DNA of 64,000 nucleotides, from the NCBI RefSeq assembly GCF_000797495.1, contig NZ_JTGN01000009.1, forward strand, positions 62,001 through 126,000, in the 5' to 3' direction. Each line of letters starts with the position of its first letter. The first letter of the stretch is position 1. Position numbers and translations under genes: made by a program. The notes under the pieces are model-generated. The model did not search any database. It worked only from the letters and a program-made list of their open reading frames with translations, and was not told where the DNA came from. Source of the stretch: Robinsoniella peoriensis (lineage in GTDB: Bacteria; Bacillota; Clostridia; Lachnospirales; Lachnospiraceae). Of this stretch, positions 26,612 to 38,100 are shown one piece after another.

Positions 26612-27238
26612 TTGAAAAGAGAATTGAAAACATTACAAAGCCGAGAAAAAATATTGCATGCGGCTATAACTGAATTTGGCAAAAACGGATATGACAAAGC
26701 ATCCTTAAATGCAGCGCTGGCGCAGAGCGGCATTTCAAAAGGACTGGTATACCACTATTTCAAAAATAAAGATGAATTGTATCTGTGCTGCGTAAAATCA
26801 TGCTTTCAGGCTCTAATGGAATACCTGAAAACAAATTGCACCAGTACCAATCAGTCTAAAATCCGGCTTCAGGAATATTTTGATACACGCCAGCGTTTTT
26901 TTACGGAAAATCCCTTTTTTATACGCATTTTTTTCAATGCTGTCATACAGCCTCCTTCTCATTTGAGCACGGAAATTAATCTGCTTAAGAAGGACTTTGA
27001 CCAGCTTAATCTTCAGCTATTCGAATCTGTACTGTCCGGGCTGCCCCTTCGGAATGGAATCTCGATTGAAGATGCCTGCTCCTATTTCAGTGCCGTTCAG
27101 GAAACATTTCACCAACAATATTTTAAAGAACTTTCCAATTGGGATACCGACAGCAACTTTATTGAAGTTCACGAAGAAAAGGTACGAAAATCGGTAGATA
27201 TGATTTTATATGGCATCGCAAAGGAGGATAATTTATGA
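26612..27238 (+). CDS. TetR/AcrR-family transcriptional repressor
   Basis: 208 aa from a TTG start with AGGAGGA 8 nt upstream. Residues 10-55 are the TetR helix-turn-helix (REKILHAAITEFGKNGYDKA, then GISKGLVYHYFKNKDELY). The rest is a helical ligand-binding and dimerisation domain. It overlaps the antiporter gene by 4 nt (ATGA), so both are one operon controlled by the operator upstream. The inducer is unknown; a toxic ion or drug-like compound would fit the antiporter partner. Confidence 0.92.
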   Translation: MKRELKTLQSREKILHAAITEFGKNGYDKASLNAALAQSGISKGLVYHYFKNKDELYLCCVKSCFQALMEYLKTNCTSTNQSKIRLQEYFDTRQRFFTENPFFIRIFFNAVIQPPSHLSTEINLLKKDFDQLNLQLFESVLSGLPLRNGISIEDACSYFSAVQETFHQQYFKELSNWDTDSNFIEVHEEKVRKSVDMILYGIAKEDNL

Positions 27239-28467
27239 TACCTGCAATTTTACGACTGGCAGCAGCAATTGCTTTGGCATATGCAGCTGGTAAATTAGTC
27301 TCAAAAATCAAACTGCCCGCAATTTTAGGCTGGCTCATCGCAGGCATGATTCTGGGACCTCATGCCCTCCAATTATTAAATGTTTCACTACTGGACATGA
27401 AATGGTACCAAACTTCCAACCATGTACTGGAATGTGCTGTGGGACTGATGATCGGTACCGAAATTATCTGGAAAAATATAAAGCGTTCCGGCAACCAGAT
27501 TATTGTAATTACAGTTGCCGAATCTCTGGTAACCTTTGCTGTAGTTACGCTTACTTTTGGCGTGATCTTTTATATTTTCCAGATACCGCTCTATCTTGCT
27601 GCTATTATGGGAAGCATCGCTCTTGCTACAGCACCTGCTCCATCCTTGTCCATAGTAAGGGAATTCCATACAAATGGCCCGGTAACGAAAACTTTGATTC
27701 CCCTTGCAGCAATTGATGATATTATTGGTGTTGTAATCTTTTTCACGATTATATCAATTGTATCTGCTCAAATATCCGCATCTGCCATGCCAGTTTATAT
27801 GATTATACTCACCCCCGTTCTTCCAGTGTTAATCGGATTAGTAATCGGCATACCCGCAGGTTTTCTGTTCAAAAAAACATCTTCCGCAAACCTCTGTTTT
27901 ATAGAACTGTGCCTCTTTATCCTATTAGCAGCCATATGCGGATTTATATTTAATACTTATATCCTTCCGGAACCTGTTTTGAATTTTATGTTAATCGGAA
28001 TGGCATTTTCCGCTGCATTTTCCAATATTATTCCGGAAGAACAGCTGTCCACACTTATGAAAAAATTCAATCCTGTTCTGGGATTCGCCCTGATAGCAGT
28101 TATCCTGAATCTGGGCGCTCCGCTGGATTACCACCTGATTCTGGGTGCCGGCATATTTACGGTTATCTACATTTTGTCCAGAGCTTTCGGCAAATACAGT
28201 GGTGCCTATCTTGGAGCGCGGCTCTCTCATTCCCCTGAGGTGATCCGAAGATATCTGGGATTCACCCTGCTTCCCCATTCAGGTGTATCGCTGGTCTTTA
28301 CCGGAATTGCCGTTGCTGCACTGGAGGGTCCTGCACCGGATTGTGCCCACATTATTCAGGGAACAATTGCAGCTGCTGCCGTAATTAATGAAATTATAGC
28401 TGTTATTCTGGCACAAAAGGCATTTAAATGGGCCGGTGAAATTCCAGAATGTGATGCAGCTGTTTAA
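27235..28467 (+). CDS. Cation:proton antiporter, CPA2 family
   Basis: 410 aa, about 12 hydrophobic segments. It opens with AYAAGKLVSKIKLPAILGWL and AGMILGPHAL, the conserved N-terminal signature of KefB/NhaS-type exchangers. IPLAAIDDIIGVVIFF carries the paired Asp residues of the transport site. There is no C-terminal RCK/TrkA-N domain, so it is a short form. It exchanges Na+ or K+ for protons across the membrane. GGAGG lies in the end of the TetR gene. Substrate ion is not known. Confidence 0.88.
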   Translation: MIPAILRLAAAIALAYAAGKLVSKIKLPAILGWLIAGMILGPHALQLLNVSLLDMKWYQTSNHVLECAVGLMIGTEIIWKNIKRSGNQIIVITVAESLVTFAVVTLTFGVIFYIFQIPLYLAAIMGSIALATAPAPSLSIVREFHTNGPVTKTLIPLAAIDDIIGVVIFFTIISIVSAQISASAMPVYMIILTPVLPVLIGLVIGIPAGFLFKKTSSANLCFIELCLFILLAAICGFIFNTYILPEPVLNFMLIGMAFSAAFSNIIPEEQLSTLMKKFNPVLGFALIAVILNLGAPLDYHLILGAGIFTVIYILSRAFGKYSGAYLGARLSHSPEVIRRYLGFTLLPHSGVSLVFTGIAVAALEGPAPDCAHIIQGTIAAAAVINEIIAVILAQKAFKWAGEIPECDAAV

Positions 28468-28496
28468 CTAAGCAGCGCATCAGCTTTCATCAGGCA

Positions 28497-28537
28497 GGCG
28501 GCAATGAGAAAATAATTCTCACTGCCGCCAATTTTAT
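28497..28537 (+). terminator. Terminator after the antiporter gene
   Basis: GGCGGCA and TGAGAA pair with TTCTCA and TGCCGCC around a 5-nt loop, followed by AATTTTAT. It is 30 nt past the antiporter stop and also lies between two convergent genes. Confidence 0.8.
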
Positions 28538-28552
28538 ACCTTTATACGTTTC

Positions 28553-31500
28553 CTACTTTGCCTTTATTGTGATCGGGCTGCTGTAACGGCCATAGATATT
28601 CTTGCCTTTTACTTTACAATAAGTTTTTACTTTATAAGTGTAAGTCTTACCTTTTACCACCTTGTGATCAACGAATTTGAAAGTTTTATTATTTACAACT
28701 GCAATCCGCTTCCATGATCCTCCGCTCTTCTTAAAGATCCGGTATCCCGTAACTCCGGAAACTTTATTCCAGCTTATCTTGTTCTTTCCTTTATAAGCCT
28801 TTCCATTTATGGATACAGCCTGTGGTACCACCTTAATTGTCTTACTTTTCCATTTACTGTAAACAGTTTTTTCTCCTGTTTTCTTATATGCTTTCACAGC
28901 AAATGTGTAATTCTTTCCAAGGCTTCCTTTCGTGTAGTAAAAATAGGTTCGGTTCTTTTTCACCGTTTCCAGCTTTCTATATGTCTTACCTTTTTTCAGA
29001 TAAATAATATATCCGTCTGCTCCTGCTATTTGATTCCAGCTCAGTTTCACATTATCTGTTTTGCTGTTTTGTGCTTTTACCGCCACTGTCGCTGCTTTTA
29101 ATCCGGCTGCTGCCGCTTTATCAGAATCCACTTTCAGATTCCTAATGGCTTTGTCCAAAGCTTCTGTCTGGGCATTCACTGTACTTTGTAATGCATTCGG
29201 GTCATCTGCCGTCTTTTGCGCCTGGGAAATGGCTGCGGTCAGCGCACCGTAAGACTGGTCTGTATAATTACCCGGTTTAATTGCCTTTGCTTCCTCAATC
29301 TTTGCCAGTAATGCACGTTTGTCCGGTTTGACAGGCTGTACTTCTTTTTTAACCAGACCTTTTACAGATGCGATTAATGCATTGGCTGCCTGATCAACTT
29401 CTGACTGCTCTGCATTATCATTTCCTAATACTGCCCGGGCATAGGCTAAAGCATCCAGCATCTGATCTACGCTTTTCTGTGTATACAAGGTGAGATCTAT
29501 TCTATCTGCCTGTCCGACAGCATCTTCCAATGCCTTGTAATCTGCCCTGAGCCGAAGTGCCTCTAAACGGATACGAAGCTCTTTTAAAATGCTGTTAACG
29601 GCTGACTGGCTCTTTGGATTTACGGCTTCTTCTTCTGCAAGCCGCAGTGCATTTACAAATTCCTGCTTGCCTGCTTCTCTGTAAGCATCCAGTTTTCCTG
29701 AAATTTCCGCTGCCCTTTCAAGTTCCTTGCTCAGTCTTTCCAGATCAATCACCAGCATGCTGTTCATCGACGCCAATAATTCTTCATAGGCCTGCTGCAA
29801 TTCACTTTCTAAAGGCTGGTCATCCTCTAACAGCTGCTTCGCCTGCTCCATTGCCAGTAAGAATCTTTCCCTTGTTTCCTCAGGATACTGTTCTATCTTT
29901 GCAGCCATGATTTTCCCTGCTTCTGTAAGAGCAGCCAAAGATTCTCTCACAGATTCCCCGTATTTTACCTGGATAACAGCCTGTGTTAATTCAAATCCTA
30001 TTCTGTCTGTTTCTTGTTGTGATGCACTGCCATCGGCTAAAATTTCCTTTGCCATAAGAAGTGTGTTCCGGTAGAATTCTGCTGTCTCTTCTGCCGTATT
30101 TGCAAGATCTTCCTCTGTAATTGTGTTTTCTGCATTCGAGATGATCTTATCCAGCCCGTCTTTGCTGACGCCGTCTTGCGTTACCTTCACACTGCATTCT
30201 GCATGTATTTCAGGATAACCTTCCGGATACACCCGTACTGTTGTCTCCCCCTGAGTGATGCCGGTAACTGTTCCCTGCGTAACTTCTGCTGTTGCTGGAT
30301 CATCTGAAGACCATACCAATGATATTTCTAATCCTTCCGGCATCATCTTCGCACCAAGTGTGATGCTCTCTCCGGCTTTCATGTTAACTTCTGTCTGATC
30401 CAGTTCAATGCTATCCGGCGTAATTACTTTCACCAGATTTAGTATGGCATTTTCCAGTTCTGCATTCTTCGCATCTACTATTTCCTGGGCTGCCCCGTCG
30501 TTTTGTAATATTTCTTTTGCGGCCTTAATTGTGTCTTGCAAAGCCTGATAACTCTCTTTTGTGTAGCCGTCCGGTAATATCGCTTCCGCTTCCTTTAGGG
30601 TTTCTGTCAAGGCATTTTTATCCGCGGTAACTATCACTTTACACTCAGCCTTTATGTCCGGGTAGCCCTCAGGATATACGCTTACTGTTGTAGTTCCAAT
30701 GCGGTATGCCGTCACTGTCCCTTCCTCTACCCTTGCAATTTCATATTCGTGAGCCAGCCAGTTTAACGTTACTTCTGCGTCATTTGGTGTTACTTCAGCA
30801 TGAAGCTCTGCCGTATCGCCAACTTTCATTCTTAACTCCGTCTGGTCCAGCGAGATGGTTTCCGGAACTATTTCTTTTATTTTGGAGAATTCAATCTTCA
30901 GGTCATCGAAATAGACATTAGATGTTCCATTTCCGCCTGAGCCTGACCAATAATCTCCCAGCGCAACGGTATTAAATCCTGTCCGGTAATCGGTAGTATC
31001 AATCAGGGTATCATCTATGAAGAGTTTGCAGTCTTCCCCCGATGAATAATCCCACTTCAGTTCATGCCATCCCTCCGTACGAACAACCTCTGACCGGTAG
31101 TTCTGGCTTCCGATACGGTAATAGTATTTATCAGGTGATCCGGGTGCCCGTGTTTCAATTCCCATTGCTATGAAGTCGCTTGTAGAAGGGTCTTTGTCAT
31201 CCGTAGTTACATTTGCCACTACCTGGGTTAACGGCGCTTTTGTCATATTATCGTATAACCAAACAGAAACAACCCCGTTTTTGACTTCGTTAAATTCTTT
31301 TGAAATAACAACCATATCCTGGTCTATTTTAAAACTTTTTTCTCCGCCATGTGCTTTCTCAGTGCTAGTCACAGGAATTCCTTTTTCTCTGTTCCATCCC
31401 GTAAATTCATTATTTTCATATTCAAAATCATAGGTGAGTACATCCGGATCCTCGTTAGAGGTGGTAAAGCAATATGTCTCACTTGTTTTCGAAGTGCAGT

Positions 31501-34075
31501 CCATGCCATCACCCACAGCAGTTACACGCCAGTAGTAGGCAGTGCCTCTCTCCAGGGCTGACGCATTTGCCCAGTCATTTTCTGTGATCTCTGAATAGAT
31601 TACGTCATTAAATTCTGCATCCCGGGATACCTCCAAAAAATATTTTACTGCATTTTCTGCTTTGTTCCAGGTCAGTTTCACACCATCGATAAAAGTGAGA
31701 TTTTCCGAATTATTTTCCGGAGATGTTAATACCGGTGTGCCGGTTTCTGTTTTCACAACCGTTCTGTACTGATCTGAATACAGACCCACTTTTGTTACAT
31801 CAAAGTGGTTTTCTCCCATGACTTCTTTAATCATGGAATTCTCTTTCACTTTAAACTGGGATAAAGAAGAATTCTCAAATCCGATATCTGTTCCCGCGGG
31901 CAGCGCATGTTCCCGTTCTACCGTTCCCAGTTCATCTACTCTTTTGCTGATATTGCCATATGGATTGGCAACACCTGCCAGTATATTGTCCTTTACAACT
32001 GCATTGGCCGGTTTGCGGGCGTTCAGAAGATTCCCCTCACTATCACAGGTTTCCACATCCATAACCGCCAGATCCGGATATTTCTCATCCCACAATGCTT
32101 TGTCATAGCGCTCGTCGCTTCTTAAATCCATAAGTTCGGCATAACAGTTACCATTGGGTTTCTGTGCATGATAATATGCCCAGCCTTCACCCCGGTTATC
32201 ATAATGAAGACCTCTTCCATTGTTTTGGTTCAATACAATATTATTGGTAAATACGTTATCCTGCCCGCCGCCTAACAGCATGACGTATCCGGTAATATTA
32301 TTGAATAAATTGGCAGTGATTTCAATACCGCTGGATAAATCGTCACAGTATACTCCGGCAGAACCAATGCCTCCATTGGAGTAAATATCATGAAGATAAT
32401 TATTGGTAATCTTTACGCCCCGGTAGGTCCATGTTCTTACTGAATAGATGGCTCCGCAGTCGGATGTCTCGTAGCACACATTAAATATATCATTGTTGCT
32501 GATCACATGATCATTGCCATCGTAGCTGATTGCCATGTGGGGAGCATTATAGATCTTGTTATTGGATGCCGTATTTCCACATCCGAAAATTTTAACAGCC
32601 GGTGTGTAGGTTCTGTTAATTACCGAGAAATCACTGATATCATTATTGACTGCCCGGTTATTGCCCGGAGTTAGGGTATAACGGTCGCCGCCTCCCAGAA
32701 AGATTCCTCCCTGTCCGGTTCTGGTGATATTACAACTGGTGATGGTATTATTAAATCCACCGTGAGCACCAGTATTAATAGTCTCGTAATCGGTGCCTTC
32801 TATTCCCACTACTACTGCCTTTTGCCCTAAATCCGAAAAACCGCAGCCACCGATTGTGACATTATTACAATCTACTAAAGAAATACCATGACCGTTGGAA
32901 TATCCAAAGTTCATATTTTCTACTTTTATGTAAGACGCATTTTCCATGCTGATAAACGGTGTCCGCGCCATTGAAAGTGCTACCTCGCTATCGGAAAGAG
33001 CTTTCTCAGGATACAGGTATAATTTTCCGTTTTCTCTGTCCAGATACCATTCTCCCGGCTGGTCTACTTCGCAAAGCAGGTTAAAAGCGTAAAAATTCTT
33101 ACCGCCAAACACCCCGTATCTGGAGGGCTGAAGTGCTGACATCTTCATTCCGGCAGCAGTTTCCTCAAGCTTATTAATCTTCATCGTATCATCTGCCCAA
33201 TCCCAGCAGAAATAGCCAAATACCCACAAGTCACTTTCCAGGGACCACAGCGGGTACTTATTTTTAAACACAGATCCTTCCACTGTGAAGATGCCGCCTT
33301 TTTGATTGATCCATTCATCCTCCGGATATTTACATTCACATGGATTTCCACTGTTTTTGCTGCAATCCGGGCAGGTTCCGTCAGGATTCGGCATATGGTC
33401 TCTTGGAACGAAGCCTTTTTCCAAAGCTTTAGACGTCTTGATAAATCCGCTGTTTGGATACCTGGAAAGACGCTGATCTTTTCCATCTACAGAAACGGAT
33501 ATACCCGGTGCCTGTGAAGGCCATCCAAAACCATTCTTTACAATCTCACCAAAATCTGTGATACCCTCATTCGCCGTAATATCATATACGACTATCTGAT
33601 CACTTGCCGCCTCCGGCAATCTTGCCAGAATTTCCGAATCTGACACCGGTTCGAATTTTTCACCGGGCAAAACCAGATTGCCGTAGAAATTAACCTCTTC
33701 ATCATTATATGCTCTGTATACGATGGGATTTTCTTCTGTTCCGGAATCTTCTTCCGTCAGATGAAAACTATCTCCCAGCCGCCTGTAGGTTCCGCCTTTT
33801 ACATTTACCGCAACTCCGCCGTCCGGCAAACCCCTTGTTTCTTTTAGAACTTTTACGGCATCTCTTGCCGCCTCCAGGCTGGCAAAGGGCTTCTCGATAC
33901 TTCCGTCATTCGAATCATCGCCGTCAACTGCCACATAAAATTCTTTCCCCGGTTGAAAATCCCGGGCAGCTTCCGTATGACCGGAATCCGACGCTGCATT
34001 TGCCGGTAATACGCTCGTCAAAAGCATCGCAGACACCATAAATAAGCTCAGTACTCTTTTCAATCTACTTTTCAT
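28553..34075 (-). CDS. Giant secreted beta-helix protein with BIG2, FIVAR and Fn3 modules
   Basis: 1840 aa. Signal peptide about 1-28 (ends LPANAA). Residues 45-720 are a right-handed beta-helix that opens EFYVAVDGDDSNDGSIEKPF, as in GH141/GH120-like or lyase enzymes, with rungs such as GGIFLGGGD and CGAIYS. Then an Fn3-like domain (about 780-875), a LamG-like sandwich (about 880-1070), BIG2 domains (near 1075 and 1220), long FIVAR-type helical repeats (about 1155-1220 and 1300-1640) and two Lys-rich Fn3 domains (about 1650-1840). It likely binds and cleaves an extracellular glycan. No LPXTG or SLH anchor is visible. Exact enzyme family uncertain. Confidence 0.82.
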   Translation of the reverse strand: MKSRLKRVLSLFMVSAMLLTSVLPANAASDSGHTEAARDFQPGKEFYVAVDGDDSNDGSIEKPFASLEAARDAVKVLKETRGLPDGGVAVNVKGGTYRRLGDSFHLTEEDSGTEENPIVYRAYNDEEVNFYGNLVLPGEKFEPVSDSEILARLPEAASDQIVVYDITANEGITDFGEIVKNGFGWPSQAPGISVSVDGKDQRLSRYPNSGFIKTSKALEKGFVPRDHMPNPDGTCPDCSKNSGNPCECKYPEDEWINQKGGIFTVEGSVFKNKYPLWSLESDLWVFGYFCWDWADDTMKINKLEETAAGMKMSALQPSRYGVFGGKNFYAFNLLCEVDQPGEWYLDRENGKLYLYPEKALSDSEVALSMARTPFISMENASYIKVENMNFGYSNGHGISLVDCNNVTIGGCGFSDLGQKAVVVGIEGTDYETINTGAHGGFNNTITSCNITRTGQGGIFLGGGDRYTLTPGNNRAVNNDISDFSVINRTYTPAVKIFGCGNTASNNKIYNAPHMAISYDGNDHVISNNDIFNVCYETSDCGAIYSVRTWTYRGVKITNNYLHDIYSNGGIGSAGVYCDDLSSGIEITANLFNNITGYVMLLGGGQDNVFTNNIVLNQNNGRGLHYDNRGEGWAYYHAQKPNGNCYAELMDLRSDERYDKALWDEKYPDLAVMDVETCDSEGNLLNARKPANAVVKDNILAGVANPYGNISKRVDELGTVEREHALPAGTDIGFENSSLSQFKVKENSMIKEVMGENHFDVTKVGLYSDQYRTVVKTETGTPVLTSPENNSENLTFIDGVKLTWNKAENAVKYFLEVSRDAEFNDVIYSEITENDWANASALERGTAYYWRVTAVGDGMDCTSKTSETYCFTTSNEDPDVLTYDFEYENNEFTGWNREKGIPVTSTEKAHGGEKSFKIDQDMVVISKEFNEVKNGVVSVWLYDNMTKAPLTQVVANVTTDDKDPSTSDFIAMGIETRAPGSPDKYYYRIGSQNYRSEVVRTEGWHELKWDYSSGEDCKLFIDDTLIDTTDYRTGFNTVALGDYWSGSGGNGTSNVYFDDLKIEFSKIKEIVPETISLDQTELRMKVGDTAELHAEVTPNDAEVTLNWLAHEYEIARVEEGTVTAYRIGTTTVSVYPEGYPDIKAECKVIVTADKNALTETLKEAEAILPDGYTKESYQALQDTIKAAKEILQNDGAAQEIVDAKNAELENAILNLVKVITPDSIELDQTEVNMKAGESITLGAKMMPEGLEISLVWSSDDPATAEVTQGTVTGITQGETTVRVYPEGYPEIHAECSVKVTQDGVSKDGLDKIISNAENTITEEDLANTAEETAEFYRNTLLMAKEILADGSASQQETDRIGFELTQAVIQVKYGESVRESLAALTEAGKIMAAKIEQYPEETRERFLLAMEQAKQLLEDDQPLESELQQAYEELLASMNSMLVIDLERLSKELERAAEISGKLDAYREAGKQEFVNALRLAEEEAVNPKSQSAVNSILKELRIRLEALRLRADYKALEDAVGQADRIDLTLYTQKSVDQMLDALAYARAVLGNDNAEQSEVDQAANALIASVKGLVKKEVQPVKPDKRALLAKIEEAKAIKPGNYTDQSYGALTAAISQAQKTADDPNALQSTVNAQTEALDKAIRNLKVDSDKAAAAGLKAATVAVKAQNSKTDNVKLSWNQIAGADGYIIYLKKGKTYRKLETVKKNRTYFYYTKGSLGKNYTFAVKAYKKTGEKTVYSKWKSKTIKVVPQAVSINGKAYKGKNKISWNKVSGVTGYRIFKKSGGSWKRIAVVNNKTFKFVDHKVVKGKTYTYKVKTYCKVKGKNIYGRYSSPITIKAK

Positions 34076-34277
34076 ACCTTCTACCTCTTCTTTACATAAA
34101 TTTGTATTTCCTTCATCTCTCTGTGCATCCTCCCCGTATCTGTCTTTCCTCCTTTCTCATTGAAATATATAGATTTTTCTGTATAATAAAGGTACTTCGA
34201 CTATGGAGCTTCCTTTGCCGTGCCCTTATTACCTTTTGTATAACCGCCCGTAACAAGATCATTTCACCTAGTACTAT

Positions 34278-34312
34278 TCCGGACAGTAATAATAGTGACA
34301 GCACTGTCCGGA
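34278..34312 (-). promoter_or_regulatory. Leader hairpin of the 1840-aa protein gene
   Basis: TCCGGACAGT and ACTGTCCGGA form a perfect 10-bp stem around a 15-nt loop, about 200 nt upstream of the start codon. The gene-free stretch 34076-34516 holds this hairpin and the terminator of the next gene; nothing else is clear in it. Confidence 0.45.
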
Positions 34313-34442
34313 TGGAGCACTATTTTTAACTTTAATATACTTAATTTACCATTTTACGGCAATGTCAGGATTCTGCTATTTGGTGCTACTATTTTGACCA
34401 GTTTTTAGAAACCGGCGGAACTTTCATGTTTTCATGAACATT

Positions 34443-34502
34443 CCAGGCTAAAAAAGGGATATCATAACCTTTTAATGGCTACGATATCCCTTTTTTGACC
34501 TG
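34443..34502 (-). terminator. Terminator after the 2184-aa protein gene
   Basis: AAAAAAGGGATATC pairs with GATATCCCTTTTTT (34450-34496) inside a wider CCAGG/CCTGG pairing, with a T run on the minus strand. It lies about 15-20 nt past the stop. Confidence 0.88.
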
Positions 34503-34516
34503 GATTAGCAAATGAA

Positions 34517-35170
34517 TTACTTTTTGGTTTTCACTTTCTCTGTTTTACTGTATGCCCCGTATACCTTCTTTCCGGCTGAATCCTTTTTGAATCCCCGGAC
34601 TTTTACATAATACGTCCTGCCTTTTTTCAATTTCTTAATTGTCTTACCTGTATTTTTTGTCTCTAAAACCTTTCTTCCTTTGGTCATTCTGGAATTATTT
34701 CCATAAACAATCTCATAACCGCCTGCATTTTTTACTTTTTTCCAGCTAATTTCCATGCTGCCGGCTTTTTTACTCTGGGCTTTGCTGATGGATGCCTTTG
34801 CAATCTTGATTTTCTCCCATTTTGCGTAAACTTCGACGTTTTTCCGTGTTGATGATGGAATACTTGTTATTTTCTTTTTATATTTTTTATCCGAATACCA
34901 GCCCTTGAAAGAATATCCTTTTCTGGATGGTGCCTTCAAGGTTACTTTTGACTTATAACAGGTTTGTGGATTCCGCCTGCTGTTGGTTCCTTTATTCAGG
35001 TTATATTTAATTTTATAACCTGACGTTACTTTACAGGACGCATATTTTCCACTGCCGTCAGCTGCCTGTACTTTGATCACAGCGGTTCCGTATCCCTTTG
35101 CCGTCACTTTACCTGATTGATCAACTGTTACAGCTTTTGCGTTGCTTGTGGTCCATACCACATTTTTATT
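34517..35170 (-). repeat. 3' module nearly identical to 41553-42206
   Basis: These 654 bp (BIG2 end, InlB-type repeat, Fn3 and stop codon) match 41553-42206 with a constant offset of 7036 and no insertion or deletion down to the stop codon. Similarity falls sharply past 35170 and 42206. This indicates recent duplication or gene conversion of the C-terminal module. Confidence 0.92.
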
Positions 35171-38100
35171 CAACGCATTGGAGGGGGAAACTGCTGCCTT
35201 TAACGTAAATGATTCTCCCTTAGTAATCGTTTTGGAAACTTCATTTAGAGTAATTTTTTCAACACTGCTTCCTACCGTTACTTTACAGTCTGCATATTTT
35301 CCGCTGCCATCGGCTGCTTTTGCCCGGATGACTGCGGTTCCATATACAACTGTGGTGACTTTACCGGCCTGGTCTACTCCTGCCACCTTCCCATCACTGG
35401 TGGACCATATGATTTTTTTATTATCTGCATTGGATGGTAAAACTGTTGTCTTCAGTATAAAACTTGTTCCTTTTACAACTGTTTTTTCTGTTTCGCTCAG
35501 TGTAATTTTATCTACCTTAACTTCCGGGTCCGGTGTGGGTACCGGTACGGATGACTTCTTTATCCGTATTTCTGCAGCTGCCTTTTTATCTGAACCATTT
35601 ACGGCACCTTCCACAAAGATTACACCTGGATCTGCCACCATATCCGGTGTTATGTTATCCCATTTTACCGCTTCTTCTTTTGTAGTAAGATCACTGTAAA
35701 CTGCAGTAACTTTCTCCGGCATTTTGGGAATAACCCCTGTTGCGGTCTCTGCATACACCGGATAATATCCTGTAATTGTACTTTCCTGAGTATCTGGTGC
35801 ACATAATATCTTTATTTCAGCCAGTCCCCGTTCACTTGCTGCCTGATGGTATTTTTCTTCGGGATCAATGGTAAACTTTATGCCAGAAGCTTTTACCGGC
35901 TGCTCCAGTTCCACAAGATTATCCTGGGAATTTTCCCATTTCATATCCTGCACTGATTTTTCATACACTTTCTTTCCGGTATGATCATAGAATTCCAGTA
36001 ATCCTTCTCTTATGGCATTCACTTCATGTCCACGCTCATTCAGTATCACTTTCTCAATCATTTTTTCTTCATCAAAACTTAGTTCAATCCATGGAGAATG
36101 ATCGGATTGTTTTGCAGCCCAATGGGTTTTCGTATCTCCATCTATTGCTTTTTCGGCTGTATACCGTTCGTCTGCGTCATTACCATCCGGTGTTCCGGTA
36201 CGGGAACGTACGGAAGAAACTCTAACGTCTGCTTCCGGTGCAATATTGCTTCCTGCTGCTTCTAATGTTATGGTATTGCTGACTGCCGTTACACCGTCAA
36301 GAGTTACTCTGACACTTACTTTTACCTTCTGCCTGGTTGGTATTTCCTGCGGCATGCAGATGATGTCAGCGCCTTCCACCTTCTGCAGGGGGGCTCCTTC
36401 ACTAAAGATATATTCTACCTGAGCGTCCGAAAGTCCCGCCGGTTTCTTTGTATTTAACATGCCCTGAATCCGAACGGCTGCCGGATGATTAACACTGACT
36501 GTCTCCGTATCAGCAGTCAATGTGACCTTCTCCAGATAATCGCCAAAGAAAATATGGCCATTCTTATCCACATCAGCGTACAGAGAAGTCTCTGCAATTG
36601 CTCCGGCTGCCACAGCAGTTACCGTTATCCGGGTTCTGCCCCCGGACACAGCTTTCAGTTTGAAATTGTCATAAACGGAAATGATCTGGGGATTGCTGCT
36701 TTCTACGGAAATGTCTGCTCCGCTTATATCCATTTTGGCACCTGTTCCATCATATCCGGTAATCACAAGTTCTGCGTCAGTGTCGGTAAGTTTCTCACCT
36801 TTTGCTGTAAGCTTTGACAGACGTCCTTCCATAGATTCCCCGTTTAATGAGACTTCCAGAATATCAACTGCACTGCCGTTACTTCCCTTGGGGAAATTCA
36901 GTCTTACATATTTTGCAGTAACTGGTTCCACGTTATAAATATCGGAAAATCCAAAATATGCTTCTTGTCCTGCTGATGGTGGTATCACGGTTTCTACTGT
37001 TCTCCATGCCTCCCCGTCATCGCTGATCTGAATCTCCATTTCCTTTGGTGTATTATAGTATTTCTGGCTGCGTGTATTGAAATGGATTTCTACATTTTCA
37101 ATTTTACTTTGATTCTCCAGCTCAAAGGATAAGAAGGATTCTCCCTTTCCGGACACGGACCATTTCCCTGCATCAAAATCTGCACCTGTTATCAGTTCTC
37201 CGTCCAATACCCGCTGTGGTGCATAATCCTCAATCTGTCCGCTTGCGGTGACTTTCGCACCAGCCATTAAAGACTCATATGGCTGAATATCCATATATAC
37301 CCTGTTTGTGGTAAATGTTTTGCCATCCAGCTGCACTTCTGCCCATACGGCAGCACGGGTAGTTTTCTCTACAGACTTTGCAAACAGCTTTCCGTCTTTA
37401 AAAGAAATGAGATCACTCTCTGTAATAGCCACCGGAGTATATTTATCACCGCCATCCAGGTCTACGATTCCACATTTCATCGTTATCTGTGCGGCATTTA
37501 GTCCAATGGAACCGCCCTTGTCGGATCTGCCCTCCAGATAATATGGATATCCTTCCAGATTGTGAAAGCTTCCATAAGCGCCTTTTTCGTCTACCCACAA
37601 AGACGCTCCTATCATGTTTTCTCCAACATAAACTTTACCATTTGCTGCCTTCACTTTTAAAGTGTCTTCCTGCGTAACTCCCTCATAAGTACCGGTTACC
37701 GTTATTTCTGCCTCACCATTACCTTTCGGTATTACGAGTCCTGTTTCATCCACGGATGCCACCAACGGGTCTGAGCTTTGGAAAGTCACTTTTTCCAGAT
37801 TTGCTTTTAATGCCTGATACGTCATATAACCCTCTGCTTTTACCTGCAGGCAGTCATCTGAGAGCTGCTCACCTTTTGCAGTTATATTTGTCAGCTGATA
37901 GCTGCGCTGGGTATTATCCGTTACAATCTTGATAATGGTGTCAACCTGATCTTCTGTGACATCTGCCAAATCTATGCTTACGAAGTCCCCATCCTGGGTA
38001 AAGGAAAGTTCCTTGTCTTCATTGAGCCAGATTACTTTTTCAACGTGATCCCTGATCGGATCAGCCACCAGAGTCTGATCGGTTATTGCATCAAATCCAA

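Noticed and set aside
34113-34304. 63-aa minus-strand frame with a hydrophobic start in the leader of the 1840-aa gene
   Set aside because: Begins inside the leader hairpin at a non-ATG codon with no ribosome site; no recognisable protein.
35142-35699. 185-aa plus-strand frame
   Set aside because: Lies fully inside the antisense of the 2184-aa gene BIG2/BIG4 region; hydrophobic bias is a by-product of the coding strand composition.
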